Assembly: GCA_008828725.1 (NCBI GenBank)
Contig: MEHQ01002799.1
Coordinates: 132,662 to 196,661 of the forward strand
Length of the DNA stretch: 64,000 nt
Source: Saccharina japonica
Taxonomy: Eukaryota > Sar > Phaeophyceae > Laminariales > Laminariaceae
Direction: 5' to 3'
This document shows positions 9,760 through 24,000 of the stretch, piece by piece. Under the pieces are notes generated by a model. The model saw nothing but the letters and a program-made list of their open reading frames with translations, did not search any database and had not been told where the DNA came from. Positions within the stretch are counted from its first letter, which is position 1. Each line of letters begins with the position of its first letter. Made by a program: the position numbers and the translations under genes.

Positions 9760-12700
9760 GTCGCCTACAGCAGTATGGGGTTATCTCGTGGGATATCCGA
9801 CTGGGATATATCCCGTGGCACTGGGATGTCTCATGGACTCATGGAACTGGGGTACAGTCGTGGTCCCGTGATAGTGCGGTGGGTGGCCAGAAGATAATAT
9901 CCGCACTAAAGTGGGACCCCGAACTGACCCGGGATAGCGACGTGCCGCACTATCCTGGGTGCCGATATAGTGCGGTACCGCACTATCCCGGAATATATAC
10001 GTAGAGCCTTCTGCGATATCCTACTGGTCCTCTACCGTTGCCCACGCCCTAGCCGCCCCAATGGCGGCCTCGTCGGGGGCTGCGCTCTATGTACATGGTA
10101 CCGTGCGTGCTTGCACGGAAATTCTCGCACAGTGGAGCTACGGTCAGATGAGAGGGTTTACCGTCTGTCGTTGTGCAGGTTCTGCTGTCCTGTGCTGGGC
10201 TGCTGTGCGTAGTGACACGGAGGCGTGACGGTCCCGCTACGAAATAGTGCGGTGCCTGCACTATTGAAGGACTGCCGGTCCCACAACAAGTGTGCCAGCC
10301 ACACTGCCGCGGAATGAAGTCGTAACAAGCGATTTTCACCGCACTAAAGTGGGGGCCCGCACTATTAATGGGTGCCGCACGGGACCACGACTGTATCCCA
10401 TGGGGCACTCCAGGGGTAATTTCCCATGTATTGCTTGGGATATCCCATGGGGGCTCGTCCCATGGGATATATCCCATGCATGGGGGCTCGTTCCATGGGA
10501 TATCCCATGCTGGGGACTCGTCCCATGGTATATCCGGTGATATAGCCATAATCTTACCAAGATGTTGCGACCTGCTGTTGAGATTTGACTTGTCTCTTTG
10601 TCTGTGTCTTCGTCTTTTTCCCTTCGTTGCTTTTGACCTTTTGCAGTTACACTGCTCGCAGGCCGGGGGTACATCAGTCACACGGGACCATAGTTCCCTT
10701 CCCCCGTATCATGTCTGCGTTTATAATCGGGGTGGAGGACTCGATTTGTTTGCCTGACCGGTGTGAACCCGGCACGGAACACCCCGGCATTATAGGGGCA
10801 CCAAGATAGAATCAGGGGGCGTGTACCCCCGATTGGTGATGTTGACTTTTCCATTTTTATTTTTACCTTCACATAGCGTGTACAGGGGAGCGGAGGGCTC
10901 CAGACTATCTGTTTTTGACTGGCTTTGATCGCTTTGCGGACCCTTCGGGTTCCACTTTTATTTCAGTATACCTTTTTTGGGTAAGTTAGCCTGTGACCAC
11001 GGGAATCGACCATGTCAAGTGTTGGATTAGTACGGACAGATGGAGGTACTGGATAGAGAGACCGGCACGGTTTTTAATGTGAAGACAACAACAACAACAA
11101 GCCCGTGTTGGTGACAGGTTCAGCGTGTCGGGTACTTGTACGTATCCCATTTGGATAAAATCTGCATGGGATCATCCCGTGAGGGATTTCCCTTCCTGGG
11201 GCAACCCACCATCCCCTATGGGTTATCCTATGGTGGCATGGCGGGGTGCCCATGGGATGTCCCATGAGATCCCATAGGACAGCTATACGACGTACGCCAG
11301 GACGACAAGTACTCGTACGCGCAGAAGGGCTGTGATAAACTTGGACGTGATGCAATGTACCGTCCGTGGTATAGACTCTGTAGAATGTGATGATAAACGT
11401 ACACTATATTTCTTCTGTACGTGATGCCTGGTATCATACTGCCTGTACCCTGGTACTGCTGTACTCGTATGTGATATCCGGTGGACTGTGGACTACGTAT
11501 CAACACTGCTGCGCTTTATCACGAAGCCACTCGTACACAACTCGTGGCACTCGCGTGGCATGCTCTGTCTCTCTGGTTGGTGTTTGCGCATTGCAACAAC
11601 AGGTGGGGCCCGTCTCAGTTTTTGATGGCTGTGGATTCCTCGCTGTGCTGTTTGCCCTTTGGTAACCACCGGCTAGGTTAGTGTAACGGACTTACTGCTG
11701 TAGGTTGTGTTGCGAGATCGCCAACAACAGCGACAAAGCCAAGCCGTAGTCTCGTACGATGACAGCAGTCTACGAGTAGCGGGTTACGACTATGTCGCTA
11801 TTGCGCCGCATGTCCAAACCCGCAATGCTCTCACCTGCCGTTAGCAACTAGCCTCCATGATGCACCAACACCAACCGCAGCAGCAGCAGCAGCAGCAGCA
11901 CACCTGCAGCAGCAGCAGAAGCAGCAGCAGGATGAGGAGTGGAGGTGCAGAGTCTCTGTCGGGGTGTTCACCGCCCGGTCGACACACCGTGCGGATTCTG
12001 GGTTTTGATGGGTTGGACCTGTTGCAGTTTGATCCCGGTTTGATGTTTGATGCTTGATATTTGATATGGTATCCTGGTACAGTACTCACTTGACACGTGG
12101 TGCAGTACGATACACGTTACGTACAGGATACCTGGTACAGCAGTACAAGATGCAGGATGCTTGGGAGTGCTGTACGTATGTACGCGATCCAGGATCCAGG
12201 ATACAGCGGTGCAGCGGTGCAGCGGCCCGCGGTCGCAGAAGCGACGTCGCGTTTGGAGACTGGAGATCAAATTCGAACCGTTGATAGTTCCGCCGCATTT
12301 GGCTCAAGGCTTCAAGGCACAAGCGCACAAGCACACAAGCGCTCGACGTCTGATATCATCTCTCCGGTGTGCCTCTGTGAGCCACGGTCCACAGGTCATG
12401 CATCAGGCGCTCTGCCTGAACTTCTCTCCTGCACCCTTGGAACATCGTGCTACGTGCTACGTGCTACGTACTACTTGAAAACAAGTTACGGCAGTAGATT
12501 CCGCAATAAAATAATTTTATTTAATACTACTCAGCTCGCAAAGTTGAGTATCTACTATTCAATCGGTTGAACTCACAGCTGACGTATTTATAATAATTTT
12601 ATTTAATAGCCTGGTCGGTTGGTCGGCAGTCGTACGTACAGCAGTAGTATGATCGTAAATATAAGGTACATTTAAATTTACACAATAAGCGCACATGCAT

Positions 12701-14330
12701 CTTATATTTACGGTCATAATCGATCAGACTGATACAGAAAAAACAACAACGAACGAATCAGGCTTTTCCGATTTTCTGCGTCTGTACGTCCTCGTGCCAC
12801 TGCTGTGACTACGTACTGACTGCACCCTGTCCGTACCTCGTACCGTGTACCTGGTACCCTGTACCTCCCGTTCCGTGCATCGCCGCCCCCGTGCCACTTG
12901 AAGCTGGAAGCTGGAAGGTTGAAGGAGGACCGTCAAAGGTCAAAGTGCAAAGACCACACCAACCAGTGACCGGCGGGCCAGCTCGGGAGCAGCCATGTCC
13001 ATTTCGTCAACAGCCTCTGTAAGCACCTCTCGTACGTATATTCCGTAGCCGTACTCGTAGACATGCAGACCTTTTCTTGCATATACATACTGCTGTATAC
13101 AATCATACCAGATATCATACGACGACGTAGGAAGATTGTACGTAGTAGGTGAGGCTGTATCCCATCGCGTGGGTACATGAATCACTACACTGCGCTATAC
13201 AGCCAAAACGCCGAAAAATAGCGTATTGAAAAGTTGTTGCATAACGCACACGCATAACGTAAAGAGCGTTGCGTCCGCGGGCGGGGTGCGATCGTTTTTT
13301 TTCAGTTTTCAGAGCTCGATCGTTCCAGAACGAGGGAAGGTTGCCAATAATACCGAACAAGCTACGCGTATTATTTCGGGAAAGATCTGGTCGAGGGTCT
13401 TCCGAAACTAGAATGCTCTCCACTCACTGCCGCTCTGTAGCACTCTTTTTACCTTTCTTTGTCGAGAAACGATCGCACCCCTGTATGATACGAATTCAAC
13501 GCTCCTCTTTATGGTACTGCCATACCAGTAGACTGTACGTAGTAGGTGTGGGTGTAGGCTGTACAGTAGTACAGGACACCTATTAAATATTAAGAAACAG
13601 GACATCTAGTCCAGGCTGGGTTTCTTATTTGATAGAAGGTGCTTTCTACACTAATTTCAAGATAACGACTCACGAATTTCTTATTTTACTCTACATCTCA
13701 GCCTGGATTTCTTATTATTAGCCTGTTCCTTATTAGGTGTCCTGTACTGTATCCCATCCAGTGAGTACGAACTGTAAATGGAAATGCCACTCTGGGCTCT
13801 GGGTGTAAATGTAAGGGCCGATTGGTACTCATATTATTGCACAACCAGTCCTTATATTTCCGCCCAGAGAGTAACCACTACAACAGCAGCAGTACGTAGC
13901 AAAACCAGCGCCCCGCCGCACGACGACTCATGCCTAGTACCACAGGTATATACGAATACCAACCAGCGTAACTCGTACCAGATATATGTGTGCATGAACG
14001 TACACATCCGGCCTGTATGCAGCAACCCCCCCCCCCTGGTCGGTGAAAACCCGATATGCCCCGTCCCGGCATTGTAAGGATGCGAGGGTATATGAGCTCC
14101 CGACGATACAATTCGTTAGCTAGGATATTTATAGGGGCGGGCTCTTATTCCTGCTGCAGCATCCGGCAGTGTATGCGCCCCGGTCTCTATTACGTAGTGC
14201 ACCAAGTAGTAGATCGTCCGCCTTCTTGCAGTATACCTGTGGCCCATGGGTTGGGGTTGCGGGCGAACCAGCTTCTTCGTGTAAGGAACTCAGAAAGTAA
14301 GCCACCGCCCCTATAAGGCATTGCTCACGA
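9760..14330. other. Unassigned intergenic DNA rich in short palindromes
   Basis: No gene is recognised. The stretch has clusters of ATAGTGCGGT and its complement (9880-10400), repeated CCATGGGATATCCCATG-like palindromes (10420-10540, 11160-11280), a CAG tract (11878-11940), and a TTATTTAATA-containing duplicated segment (12505-12620). It ends with an A-family tail (14025-14095). A 66-codon Gln/Ser-rich frame at 11857-12057 could be an upstream exon of the Aurora gene (it offers a phase-1 GT), but only the phase argues for it. Confidence 0.4.
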
Positions 14331-14339
14331 GGACCATAT

Positions 14340-14815
14340 TCCCCGCCAGAATGGTGCTTCGTAGATCATGAAATGATATATTCCTTACCATAGCGGTACT
14401 TCGTAGATCATGAAATGAGTATTCCCTACCAAATGATATTCCCTACCATACTCGTAGTGGTACTTCGTAGATCATGAAACGAGATATTTACTACCATAGT
14501 GGTACTTCGTAGATCATGAAATGACATATTCCCGACCATAGTGGTACTTCGTAGATCATGAAACGAGATATTCCCTATCATAGTGGTACTTCGTAGATCA
14601 TGTACTGAGACATTCCCTATCATAGTGGTACTTCGTAGATCATGAAACGATATATTCCCTATCATAGTGGTATTTCGTAGATCATGAAACGATATATTCC
14701 CTATCATAGTGGTACTTCGTAGATCATAAAATGATATACTCCCGACCAGGGAGGTACTTCGCAGATCATGAAATGAGATATTCCCGACCATAGTGGTATT
14801 TCGTAAATCATGGAA
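14340..14815. repeat. Minisatellite of about 45 bp units
   Basis: About eleven imperfect tandem units containing GGTACTTCGTAGATCATGAA with ATATTCCCTACCATA-like spacers. It ends about 60 bp before the first recognised Aurora exon, so it lies in an upstream intron or the 5' flank. Its 191-codon minus-strand open frame is a by-product of the repeat length. Confidence 0.9.
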
Positions 14816-14873
14816 TGATAATCTGATCTGCCCGATGCGTGAACCTTGTACATGATGCAAATTGGATGTCAAG

Positions 14874-15050
14874 ACCGTGATAGCCGGTGGCAGCAACAGC
14901 AGCAAGGGCGGCGGTGGCAGCAGGGGCAGGAGCAGAGGGAGAGGCTGGGCCCTGAGCGACTTCGAGATCGGACGGCGTCTGGGCCAGGGCAAGTTCGGCA
15001 AGGTTTACCTAGCGAGGGAGAAGCGCTCGGGATACGTCGTTGCCATGAAG
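14874..15050 (+). CDS. Aurora exon with Gly loop and VAMK
   Basis: Encodes a Gly/Ser/Arg-rich N-terminus, then [20 protein letters not shown] and the VAMK lysine. The acceptor may be CAAG (14870-14873) or GATAG (ending 14883). The donor is AAG followed by GTACAT, phase 0. Confidence 0.88.
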
Positions 15051-18000
15051 GTACATACGTACTACTGCCTGTGCGCTGCCACTTTTCCAGTTATTTTCAA
15101 AATTATTTCATTTGACGTCGCCGAAAAGAGTTTTTTGCCCCTGAAAACATTGTTTCATTCATGGCTATCCCAAAGGCGCCACCGTCCTCCACCCCCCGCC
15201 CGTCCCCCCCCCCTCCTCATGCTCCGTCTCGAAAGGGATGCGTGGTCAATGGTCAAATGAGTACGCCCCCCCCCCCTCATCACACATATATTCCTTGAAT
15301 TAACATGCACATTGCTTTCACGTTTGTTTGATATCGTAAAATGTGCAGCATCTATTAATAGCATGAGCTTCAACGCTCTTTCACTCATTAAAAAATCCCT
15401 AAAATAGTTAGAAAACCCAACGGCGAACTTTATGCACATGACCAACTCCAAATATTTCTACACGTCGGACAGATATATCATCCACATAACAGATAGATAG
15501 TCTACAGATAGATCATCTGGATCCTCTCAATCCTAACTTGCCGTTATGAAATGTTGTGTAGGATCCGTATAGTACAGATCCACCCCAGGACCCATGTTCT
15601 AGAGCCTACAGGATATACGGCTCCCAACCGGCAACATGAACTAGATCATACAGATCATACAGATGAGGGATACATCTTCCTTGAACTATCTAGACTGTCC
15701 GAGGTGTGAAATGTTGTCACGTTTTGCATCCGACAATGTGCGGCATGATAATATTTGGCAGTTACCACTTCTAGACGAAACGGCTCACGGGCCTTTTTGC
15801 ACGAAAATGAGGAATCTGGAGGGGGGGGTCGCGGCAAAAGTTTTTTTTTGTGACAATGCACCCCTTCTTAACCCCCTTTGTTATTGCACCAACTCTTTCA
15901 AGGATACCTCGTACACTATACTTGGAAATAGGGCACACGTCGGACGGATCATCTACAGGTAGTTCATCTACAGATAGATCATCTAGGTCATCTAGGTCCT
16001 AACCTGCCGGTATGAGATGCTGTGCAAGATATGTTCAGTACAGATCCAGCCCCGGGAACACATCCGAGATCCTGCAGATTATACGGGCCCCACCCCGGAA
16101 CATGAGCGAGATCACACTACAGATCTAGTAGAGCTTATGTACCACTTTTTCGAGATTTGGTCTGATTGATATAATTGGCTTAGGGTCAGAGTTGGGGTGT
16201 AGTGTTAATCTGATTGGCTCAGGGTCAGGGCTAGGGTTGGGCTGATTGGCTTAGGGCCAGGGCCAGGATTGGTCTGATTGACCTAGGGGCATGGCTAGGA
16301 TTGGTCTGATTGGCTTAGGGTCACGACTAGAGTTGGTCTGATTGGCTTAGGGCTATGGTTAGGGTTAGTTATAGTCGTCTCGTTCACAGTGTGGATGAAC
16401 CGTTTTCTCGAGTAAGGGGCAAGCAACCCTCTACGGTGAGTGGGAATCGACCATCTGCCCGTTGTCTGAACTGCTGTAGTGCTGGATACTTGTTTGCAGC
16501 AGAAAAAAACAGATTGAACTAGATCTCCTGTTTCTTTGCATCACGGGGGAAAATAGCAATCAGGACCATTGTTTTTCTTGTAAAAATACTGGAGTACATT
16601 GTTTTTTTTCTATGTATGTGATGGGTTCGTGATTGCTATGGTCCCCCGTAATCCAAGTGAGCGTTCGGTTGCTGCCGCTGCCTCGTCGACGACCAAGCTT
16701 CCGTGCGAGCTGTCCATACATCAGGCAGATCAGATCCTCGGTTATTGATCTAGATTTTTCGGAGCAGATATCGCACCGTATGTGTATATGATCTGCACGA
16801 TCTCGATAGCGTTTGAACCTGCGGGATCTGCTGGGCACGCCTCTGCTGTGCACATGTTTTCCGGAAGGGGTTTGCACGATACATGCGGGTCGTGCGCAAC
16901 ATCTCAAAACGGCTTCGTATATAAGATTAAGATGGTCTAGATCGTCCATTTAGATCGTTAACTACTGTAGATCATCATCGAGATCGTCGTCTAGATCGTC
17001 ATCTAAATAGTCATCTATAGTCTATATGGTTAGCTATAGGTGATGATCTGTCCCGTGTGTAGAACTACAGTATACATCCTGCCCTTAATACTCTCAACAA
17101 CGTCACCTATATAACATATGCTGGTATATATAACACATACTGGTATATATAAGATACGCTGGTATTATATATAGACTGAAGTATATATCCTTCGAAGTAT
17201 AACATATACCCCGCTATCGCGGATGAATCTCGCGTGGCTACACGTAACTTTCGAGCAGGTGCTCACGAAAAAGCAGCTATCCAAGTCCGGCGTGGAGCAC
17301 CAGCTGCGTCGAGAAATCGAGATCCAGTCGCACCTGAGACACCGAAACATCCTTCGCATGTGAGTAACGCCTCATTATGTGAGAGAGCCCCATGGCCGGT
17401 TGCTCAAAGAAGCAGCTACTGCGGTAGGGGGTGTTGGATAACACTGTTATATGTCGCCGACTACCAATCTGTCCCAAAATATAGGGGTCACTTGTATATT
17501 GATATTTAGTCAAAAATAACCTTACATTTAGGTATATATGACAAGTTGTAAGTTGGCTAGCTACAGTATGTATTACAGTCAGCTGCAAGTGTAATTTTGC
17601 GGGGTTGTTTGTGCGCCTCCGAGGTTAATAAATTATGACTGCTGTAGTAAATCGTGCGCCTTTGTAAAACCGTGTCTTGGATTACAGCAGAGCGTTAATT
17701 AATCAACCTCACACTGATCCGAGGTCAATGATTAAATTTACTTCACCCCACCCATACCCTCTTGTATATATCGTGTGCTCTGGAGGGGGAAATTAATGAG
17801 TTCACACTAACTCAAGTCATTAATTAGCTATGTTCGCCAACCCATACCCCCTTTATGTAGTATACATGTTCATCGTTTTTATACTGACGACTAATAAAGT
17901 CAATTGGTCGGCTTATTACGGGGTGGGCTAATGTTGTAAGAATAGTAATCAGCACCCACGATGGACCCATAAACCAGATATCCTCCTATGTTTAGGCACC

Positions 18001-21000
18001 ATATTATTCTCCCTCTTTCGCTAAATTAATTAATTATACCCCTCCATACCACAAACAACCTACCTAACGAGTACATATATTTCCACAATCGAACATGTGA
18101 TGCAATGGAGTATGTACAATATTAACTATTAACGAACAAAAAAAATAAATTCAATTTGGAAAAAATAAAATTCAAATTCGCTTTTCATTGGTCAACAAAC
18201 GCACCAGCACCCCCTAAGGTCCTAATCTTTGGTGCTGGTGCGCGTATGGTCCTAATTACTATGTTCCCCCGCAATGATGGTAGTAAGCCATCTCAAAGCC
18301 CTGTAATATAGTAGCAGTTACAGCTGTTACGCGAACAGCCTCAGAGCAGAAGCATAGCTATCACGGGGGACCATAGTAAATACTAGTAACTAAGACCTAC
18401 GGTACACACAAACCTATATTTTCCCCTATTTTTACTACAGTAACAACGTTTGGCCCTATTTACTACGTATGGTTCCTCCGTGATAGTCGTGCGCGATGTT
18501 TTTTTTGTTCTTCTAACTGTCGAGATTTTAGTTGCTATCGCGGCGGCTCACAAGACCAAGCCTGTAAATACGACGTATGGGATTTGAGGGATTTTTCGAT
18601 CTCACAGCTTACTAGATTTTGTTTTTATTGTTCTCCAATAAACAGGGCCTCCCACCTAGGAACCTATCGACCACCCCCCCACCTAAAATAACGGACTCTG
18701 CGTCACTCCAAACCGGTCGGCGCGATCCCCGACACTTCGCTCTCGTTTGTTTCAACGAGGCATGACCCTACTAGCCTCTAGGCTCTTCGCCGACGGAGTG
18801 GTTTTTCCTTTTGGACGCTTCCACACCTCGGACAGATCGTCTACATATAGATCATCTACAGATCATACAGATCATCTAGTTCATCACCTGCTGTTGTGAG
18901 AGGCTGTGAAGGATCTGCGTAGTACAGATCCGACGCATGAAACGTGTGCTAGATCATGCAGATTATTTACAGGTCCCACCCGGCAACATGAGCTAGATCA
19001 TACAGATCATACAGATCATACAGATCATCTGCCCTGAAATATCTAGATTATCAAGTGGAAATTCTCTGTATGATCTATCTGATCTATCTGATCTGTCCGA
19101 AGTGTGACTCATTATGGACAAAACGTGTTGCTACGTACGTATATACACCTATCGCTGCACGGGTCCAATCCCCCTTTCCCCCCTCTCACGTTTGCCGTGT
19201 CGTCGCCCATGTCAGTGTTGGGTGCTTTGTTATTATGCTGGTTTTAGTGCAGATCATAATAATCCCATATGTTTACTATTTCGGAGGAGCATAGTAAATA
19301 GGACCAAATATTGTTAGCAAAAATTGGGAAATATATGTTTTTTTGTGTGGACCGTAGGTCTTATTTACTATGGTCCCCCGTCATAAGCATATTTGGTTCT
19401 GACTACTATTGACTACTCGTATATGTTGTTTTCCCCGGAATAGAAAAAGAGAGTCATATTGACTAACCCTATGCCCGGAAATGTAAGGAAGGTTTGGCTA
19501 ATCCTATGCCCGGAAATATAAGGAACGTTTGGGTATGGATATGAACGACAAAACGATCATTATTTTTCCGGACAACGTTGTATTCAGGGGGGGGGGGGCT
19601 ACGGTTTAAGAGAGGGGTGTGTCAGGTCTAGTACGAGGGAACGTAGTACTAGAGTAGTCGTACTAAATTATGATACGAAGTAGTAATCATAACCAAATGT
19701 GGCGTGAAAACATGCGGGGATATGGGGAACTGATAATCACGACTACGTAGGCGAGATTTAAATCACGACTACGGGGACGTTTACGAGCCATCCCCGGATT
19801 TCAGGCCTTGCGTTTGTGGATGAAGATAGGGTTAGGGCTATTATGTGTTTTTTTTGTTTCATATTGGGTTCTGATTAATTAGTCTACCTTCTGTAGAAAT
19901 AAATAGACCTCTGTTAAGCAGGCGTTTCTCTTTACCCGGAATGGGCAATAGATTTCGGTTAGTATGCCCGTGCCAAACCATTTGACCTCTCGTCAATTAC
20001 TATTATTATTATCATCTTTGCCATCCGACAATGTGCAGCATGAACTTCAACGTTGATCACTCATAACGTTCCCGAAAGCAGAAAACCACGGAAACAAAGG
20101 AAACCTACTGTATGCGCAAAGTCAAACTTCCTTCTATGTCTACTTCCCGCGAAGCTTCATCCACAATACTCCATTTGATGTCCTTGCTCCCTCCTTCTTC
20201 TCAATATGCACTATTTACGTTCTATTCTTTAGTCCTAAGGCGCATCCAAGCTCCATCCCCACGTTTGACCTCTGGTAAATCGTTGTTTCTCTTAAATTAA
20301 GCTCTCTTGAATCATAGCCCCCACTTTGTTGTTCCTCTTTTTTTTTCCATCCCATTCATTATATCCGCCCTTCTTTTCTCTCCCCCTCCTGTATACTATT
20401 ACCAATAGTTGCGGCGATTTATCATGTGACGTGACGGCAATTCGGCAGTTTTTCGTGACGGCAATATACACGTAACTACTAGGTTTTAGTGTGGACACTT
20501 AGGCCATACGCTGTGACGGCTACTCGTTTTTTTTGTGACGTGCCGTCATTCCCCATCTTCGGTTGCGGTTGGGTGTGTTGTTGACGGCCTTTACTCTCGA
20601 AAATAGGAAAACGTAAAACAAAAAAAAACGGTCTCGACGATGCTTACCCCTTTTAGTACTGCAGTCCCGTTTTGGGGACAAACCACTCAAATTCTAAGTA
20701 GTTGGTCCCCAAAGCGGGACTCCAGTCCTATAAGGGTTAACCCCGTCTACATAGCCGCATCAGTCTCACCCGAAATATAATCTCCATTCCGAATAAAAAT
20801 TGATATGCAAGCATTATCTATATTCCGGATCAGAGTGGAACATACAGACATCTTAACTGCAGCCCCATCGTGGGGACAAAGCACTTGCAATTATAGTCCG
20901 ATTCAGGTTTCAGTGTAGTGTACTATTAAACGGTTACCCCCCCCCCGTCCACGGATAAGATTAGCAAAGAGTTTCTTTGTAATATATGGAAACAACGTAA

Positions 21001-24000
21001 TGGGCGCCCAAATGTTGGAGGTGTCTCTATTAGGAGTAGGAACGGTGCTCCGTCTCGAAAGGGATGCGTGGTAAATGGTCAAATTACTAAGGCAAGCAAC
21101 AAATGAGTACCCCCCCCCCGTTATAAAGATATGGCATATTCATAGGTTGGGTTGGCGTCGGTTGGCAACGACGCTGTAAAACACGCCACTCGCTGTGTGA
21201 GCTAGACAACCAGGGTACCGTTTTTTTTGTTTTTTCTTGGCGGTCACCAACGCTGGCGGTCGAGTAGACCATTTGTGCGGGGTGGAGAACCTTTGCTCCG
21301 CACAAGGGGAATGGTCGTATCACGTAGTGTTAATATGGTAAGGCATCCGCGAGGCAGTTATATAGTAAAACCCATTGCTGTCTCCGGAAGTGGCCACACC
21401 AGAAATTAAATTAACTCATTGAAGCTGTCGTCCATATGCAAGTCCGCCTCAGAGCGGTTTAGCAAGGATCAGGTCGACCGCTCCCATGCGACTCGCCCAA
21501 TACCGCTCACGGCGCTTCCGGTCGCTTGTGCAGAGCAATTCTGCCCTGGTTTGGTGACAAACCCAACCGTGCTCCGTCCCGGCAGTGTATGGGATGCGAG
21601 AGACCTATCGTCATATGATACGGCCGTGCACAGACGATGAAAACCCACTCCCCCCCCCCCCCCCCCCCGGTGAACGGGGTGCTGCTGTGCACGCACCTTT
21701 GCCCCAATATATGTGCCAGGCTGGCGTTTTTCTACGATCACAAGAGGGTCTACCTCATCCTCGAGCTGGCCAGCGGAGGGGAGCTCTACAAGTCCTTGGT
21801 CGACGTCGGGCACTTCTGGTGAGAAAACATTTTACTTGTACTGCTGTGTGTGCGCTCTAACGTACGGCGTGCGGGTGTAAACATCCAAGTGTGTCTGTAT
21901 CAACTCCCATCCGCAAGTAATTTCACTCAGATGTTTTCAGTATCTATCAAACATCCGAAATTATTTGCGTTCAAAGTTTCGGTGAAAACATCCCTAACAT
22001 GTGTCACGTTTTTTTTTGGTTCAAGGTTTTCGGGGGGTGGGGAAACGCCTGCGTTTTTACACTTACTTGCAGAGTTTTTTTTTGGGGGGGGAGGGGGCTG
22101 CAAAGCACGAAAATAATGAGTGAAAACGACCGCAAACAACAACAACAACAAAGTGTTGAATCTCGGCTTGGACTGCAACCACGAAGAGCGTCCAGGCAGA
22201 ACCTTGCCCCCATCAATTTTATGGCTTGGCTGTCCTTGCAGTCGAGAGGCTTGTAAACAAACAACTGGCAGCCCAAGCCCCTGTCCCACCTGCAGGGGAG
22301 ATGGTCGAGCAAATCCGGGGAAGGTATAAGGTGGGGGTGTACTCATGCCATGCATGTGGCAGTGGTCGTATGGCCATAGCCCCTCGCATCCCTACGTACG
22401 GTGCTGGGACAGAGCGCGTCGGGGTTTCATCGACCAGGCAGGCATTGCGTGCACCAAGTGCGCAGCGCTGTGATGTGTTCAGCGAGTCGCATGAGGGGTG
22501 AGCGGCATCCTACATATATGCGAAGAACAAAGAACCGCTTATTGTGAGGCGGACTCGGACTCTTCTTGCGTTGGATGACATCAAGGATATGCATTGACTT
22601 TTTTGCTGGTGTTGCCACTTCCAGGGACAGAAGTGAATGGGTGTATGTACCATGCAACTCCCTCTTGAGTGCCTTACGACATAGCACTCTGTACCGAAAT
22701 ATAAGCACCGTTTTTATTCAATATTAATGTATAAAAGTTGATTATATTTAGGGACAGATTGGTATCAGGTACCAGGTACACATATACCACGCGATATGAT
22801 CTCCCCTTGTGCCGACTTATGGTTCTCCACCCCGCACAAATAATCTAACTCGACCGCCAGCCATTTTTGTTTTTCCATCTCAGTTATTATCTCCGCCCTC
22901 CTCTTATCTCTCTCTCCCTCTTTCGTAACTCAGATCCGGGGTCACTAAGTAGCTAAGTATGCTTTTCTCCTCCCTCCCTACTTCGTACGGTACGTGCCTT
23001 GCATTTTTATCGAGAGAAGATTTCAGCACTTTATTCCCGCGTCGACTCGCGCCGAATGTGACCAGAAAAAAAAAAAAAAAACTGTACGCTAGTTTTCTAC
23101 GTACCTTAAGTAGTGCTTGCCATGTTTTACAGCTTCGTTACCAACCGACGCTAACCCAACCTAATGTACAATATATTTGAAAATAACCCTAAACTACAAC
23201 ATACAACTGGAAAGGGTAGGGGGTCATTTTTGCCAAAAAATATTTTACGCATACGGAGAATCGAACTCCGGGCAAAACCTTGGAAGGGTTTTATGTTACC
23301 ACTACACCACATGCGTTTCATGCTCTAAAATTTGTGCAGATTCCAAATATCTGAAATAATAAAAATGTCCCGCACTAGATGAAATAATTATTTTGTTATC
23401 GGCTATCAGGCTGCGCAGATTTGTTGAGTATTGCTTTATGCATCGTGTACAGGCTGGTTCAGGCATATCACCCAAAATTCATTCAGTGGCGAATGTCTAC
23501 GCCGTTTTTTGGAGATAGACCCTGAAATTTGGCACACGTGTTTTATGCGCCCTACCCGAGACTTTAACGGATGTTTTTTTTTTTTTTTTTTTCGTCAGAT
23601 ATTTCCTGTTTTGTAATTTTTTGGGAAATTTGGGTCTTAGGAGATCCGAAATTTCCGGCGAAAAAAAAAAGAAAAGAAAAAACCATTCGTAAAAGGCTCG
23701 GGTAGGGCGCATGAAACACGTGTACCAAATTTCAGGGTCTATCTTCAAAAAATGGCGTGGAAATTTGGACTTTTGTGCGGTAAAAGTGCAAAAGTAGGCG
23801 TTGGCTTGTAATTACTTAGTTTCAGTATATAATCGATTTTGGGCGTTAAATATGACTTAATATGATCATATGCAGTCAGATTTTTCGAAAATTTGCGTGA
23901 AACGTTGTACAAACATGCCTTGAACCGCCTGGAAGCGGCTCGGTCAGAAAAAAAATTGGGGGGGAAACATGTTTTCCTACGGGAACGCCTGACTATTGTT

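Noticed and set aside
11841-12089. Poly-Gln/poly-Ser frames at a CAG tract as a gene
   Set aside because: The tract explains the composition. An upstream Aurora exon here is possible by phase alone, which is too little to call.
14340-14815. CRISPR-like direct repeats
   Set aside because: Units are contiguous and imperfect with no unique spacers, and the genome is eukaryotic; it is a minisatellite.
14426-15001. 191-codon minus-strand frame with repeated SFHDLRSTTM units
   Set aside because: It is a frame through the 45-bp minisatellite, whose regular unit length avoids stops.
22226-22330. Frame [20 protein letters not shown] as an extra Aurora exon
   Set aside because: Exons at 21720-21818 and 26799-26919 already join in phase with continuous kinase sequence, leaving no room for it.
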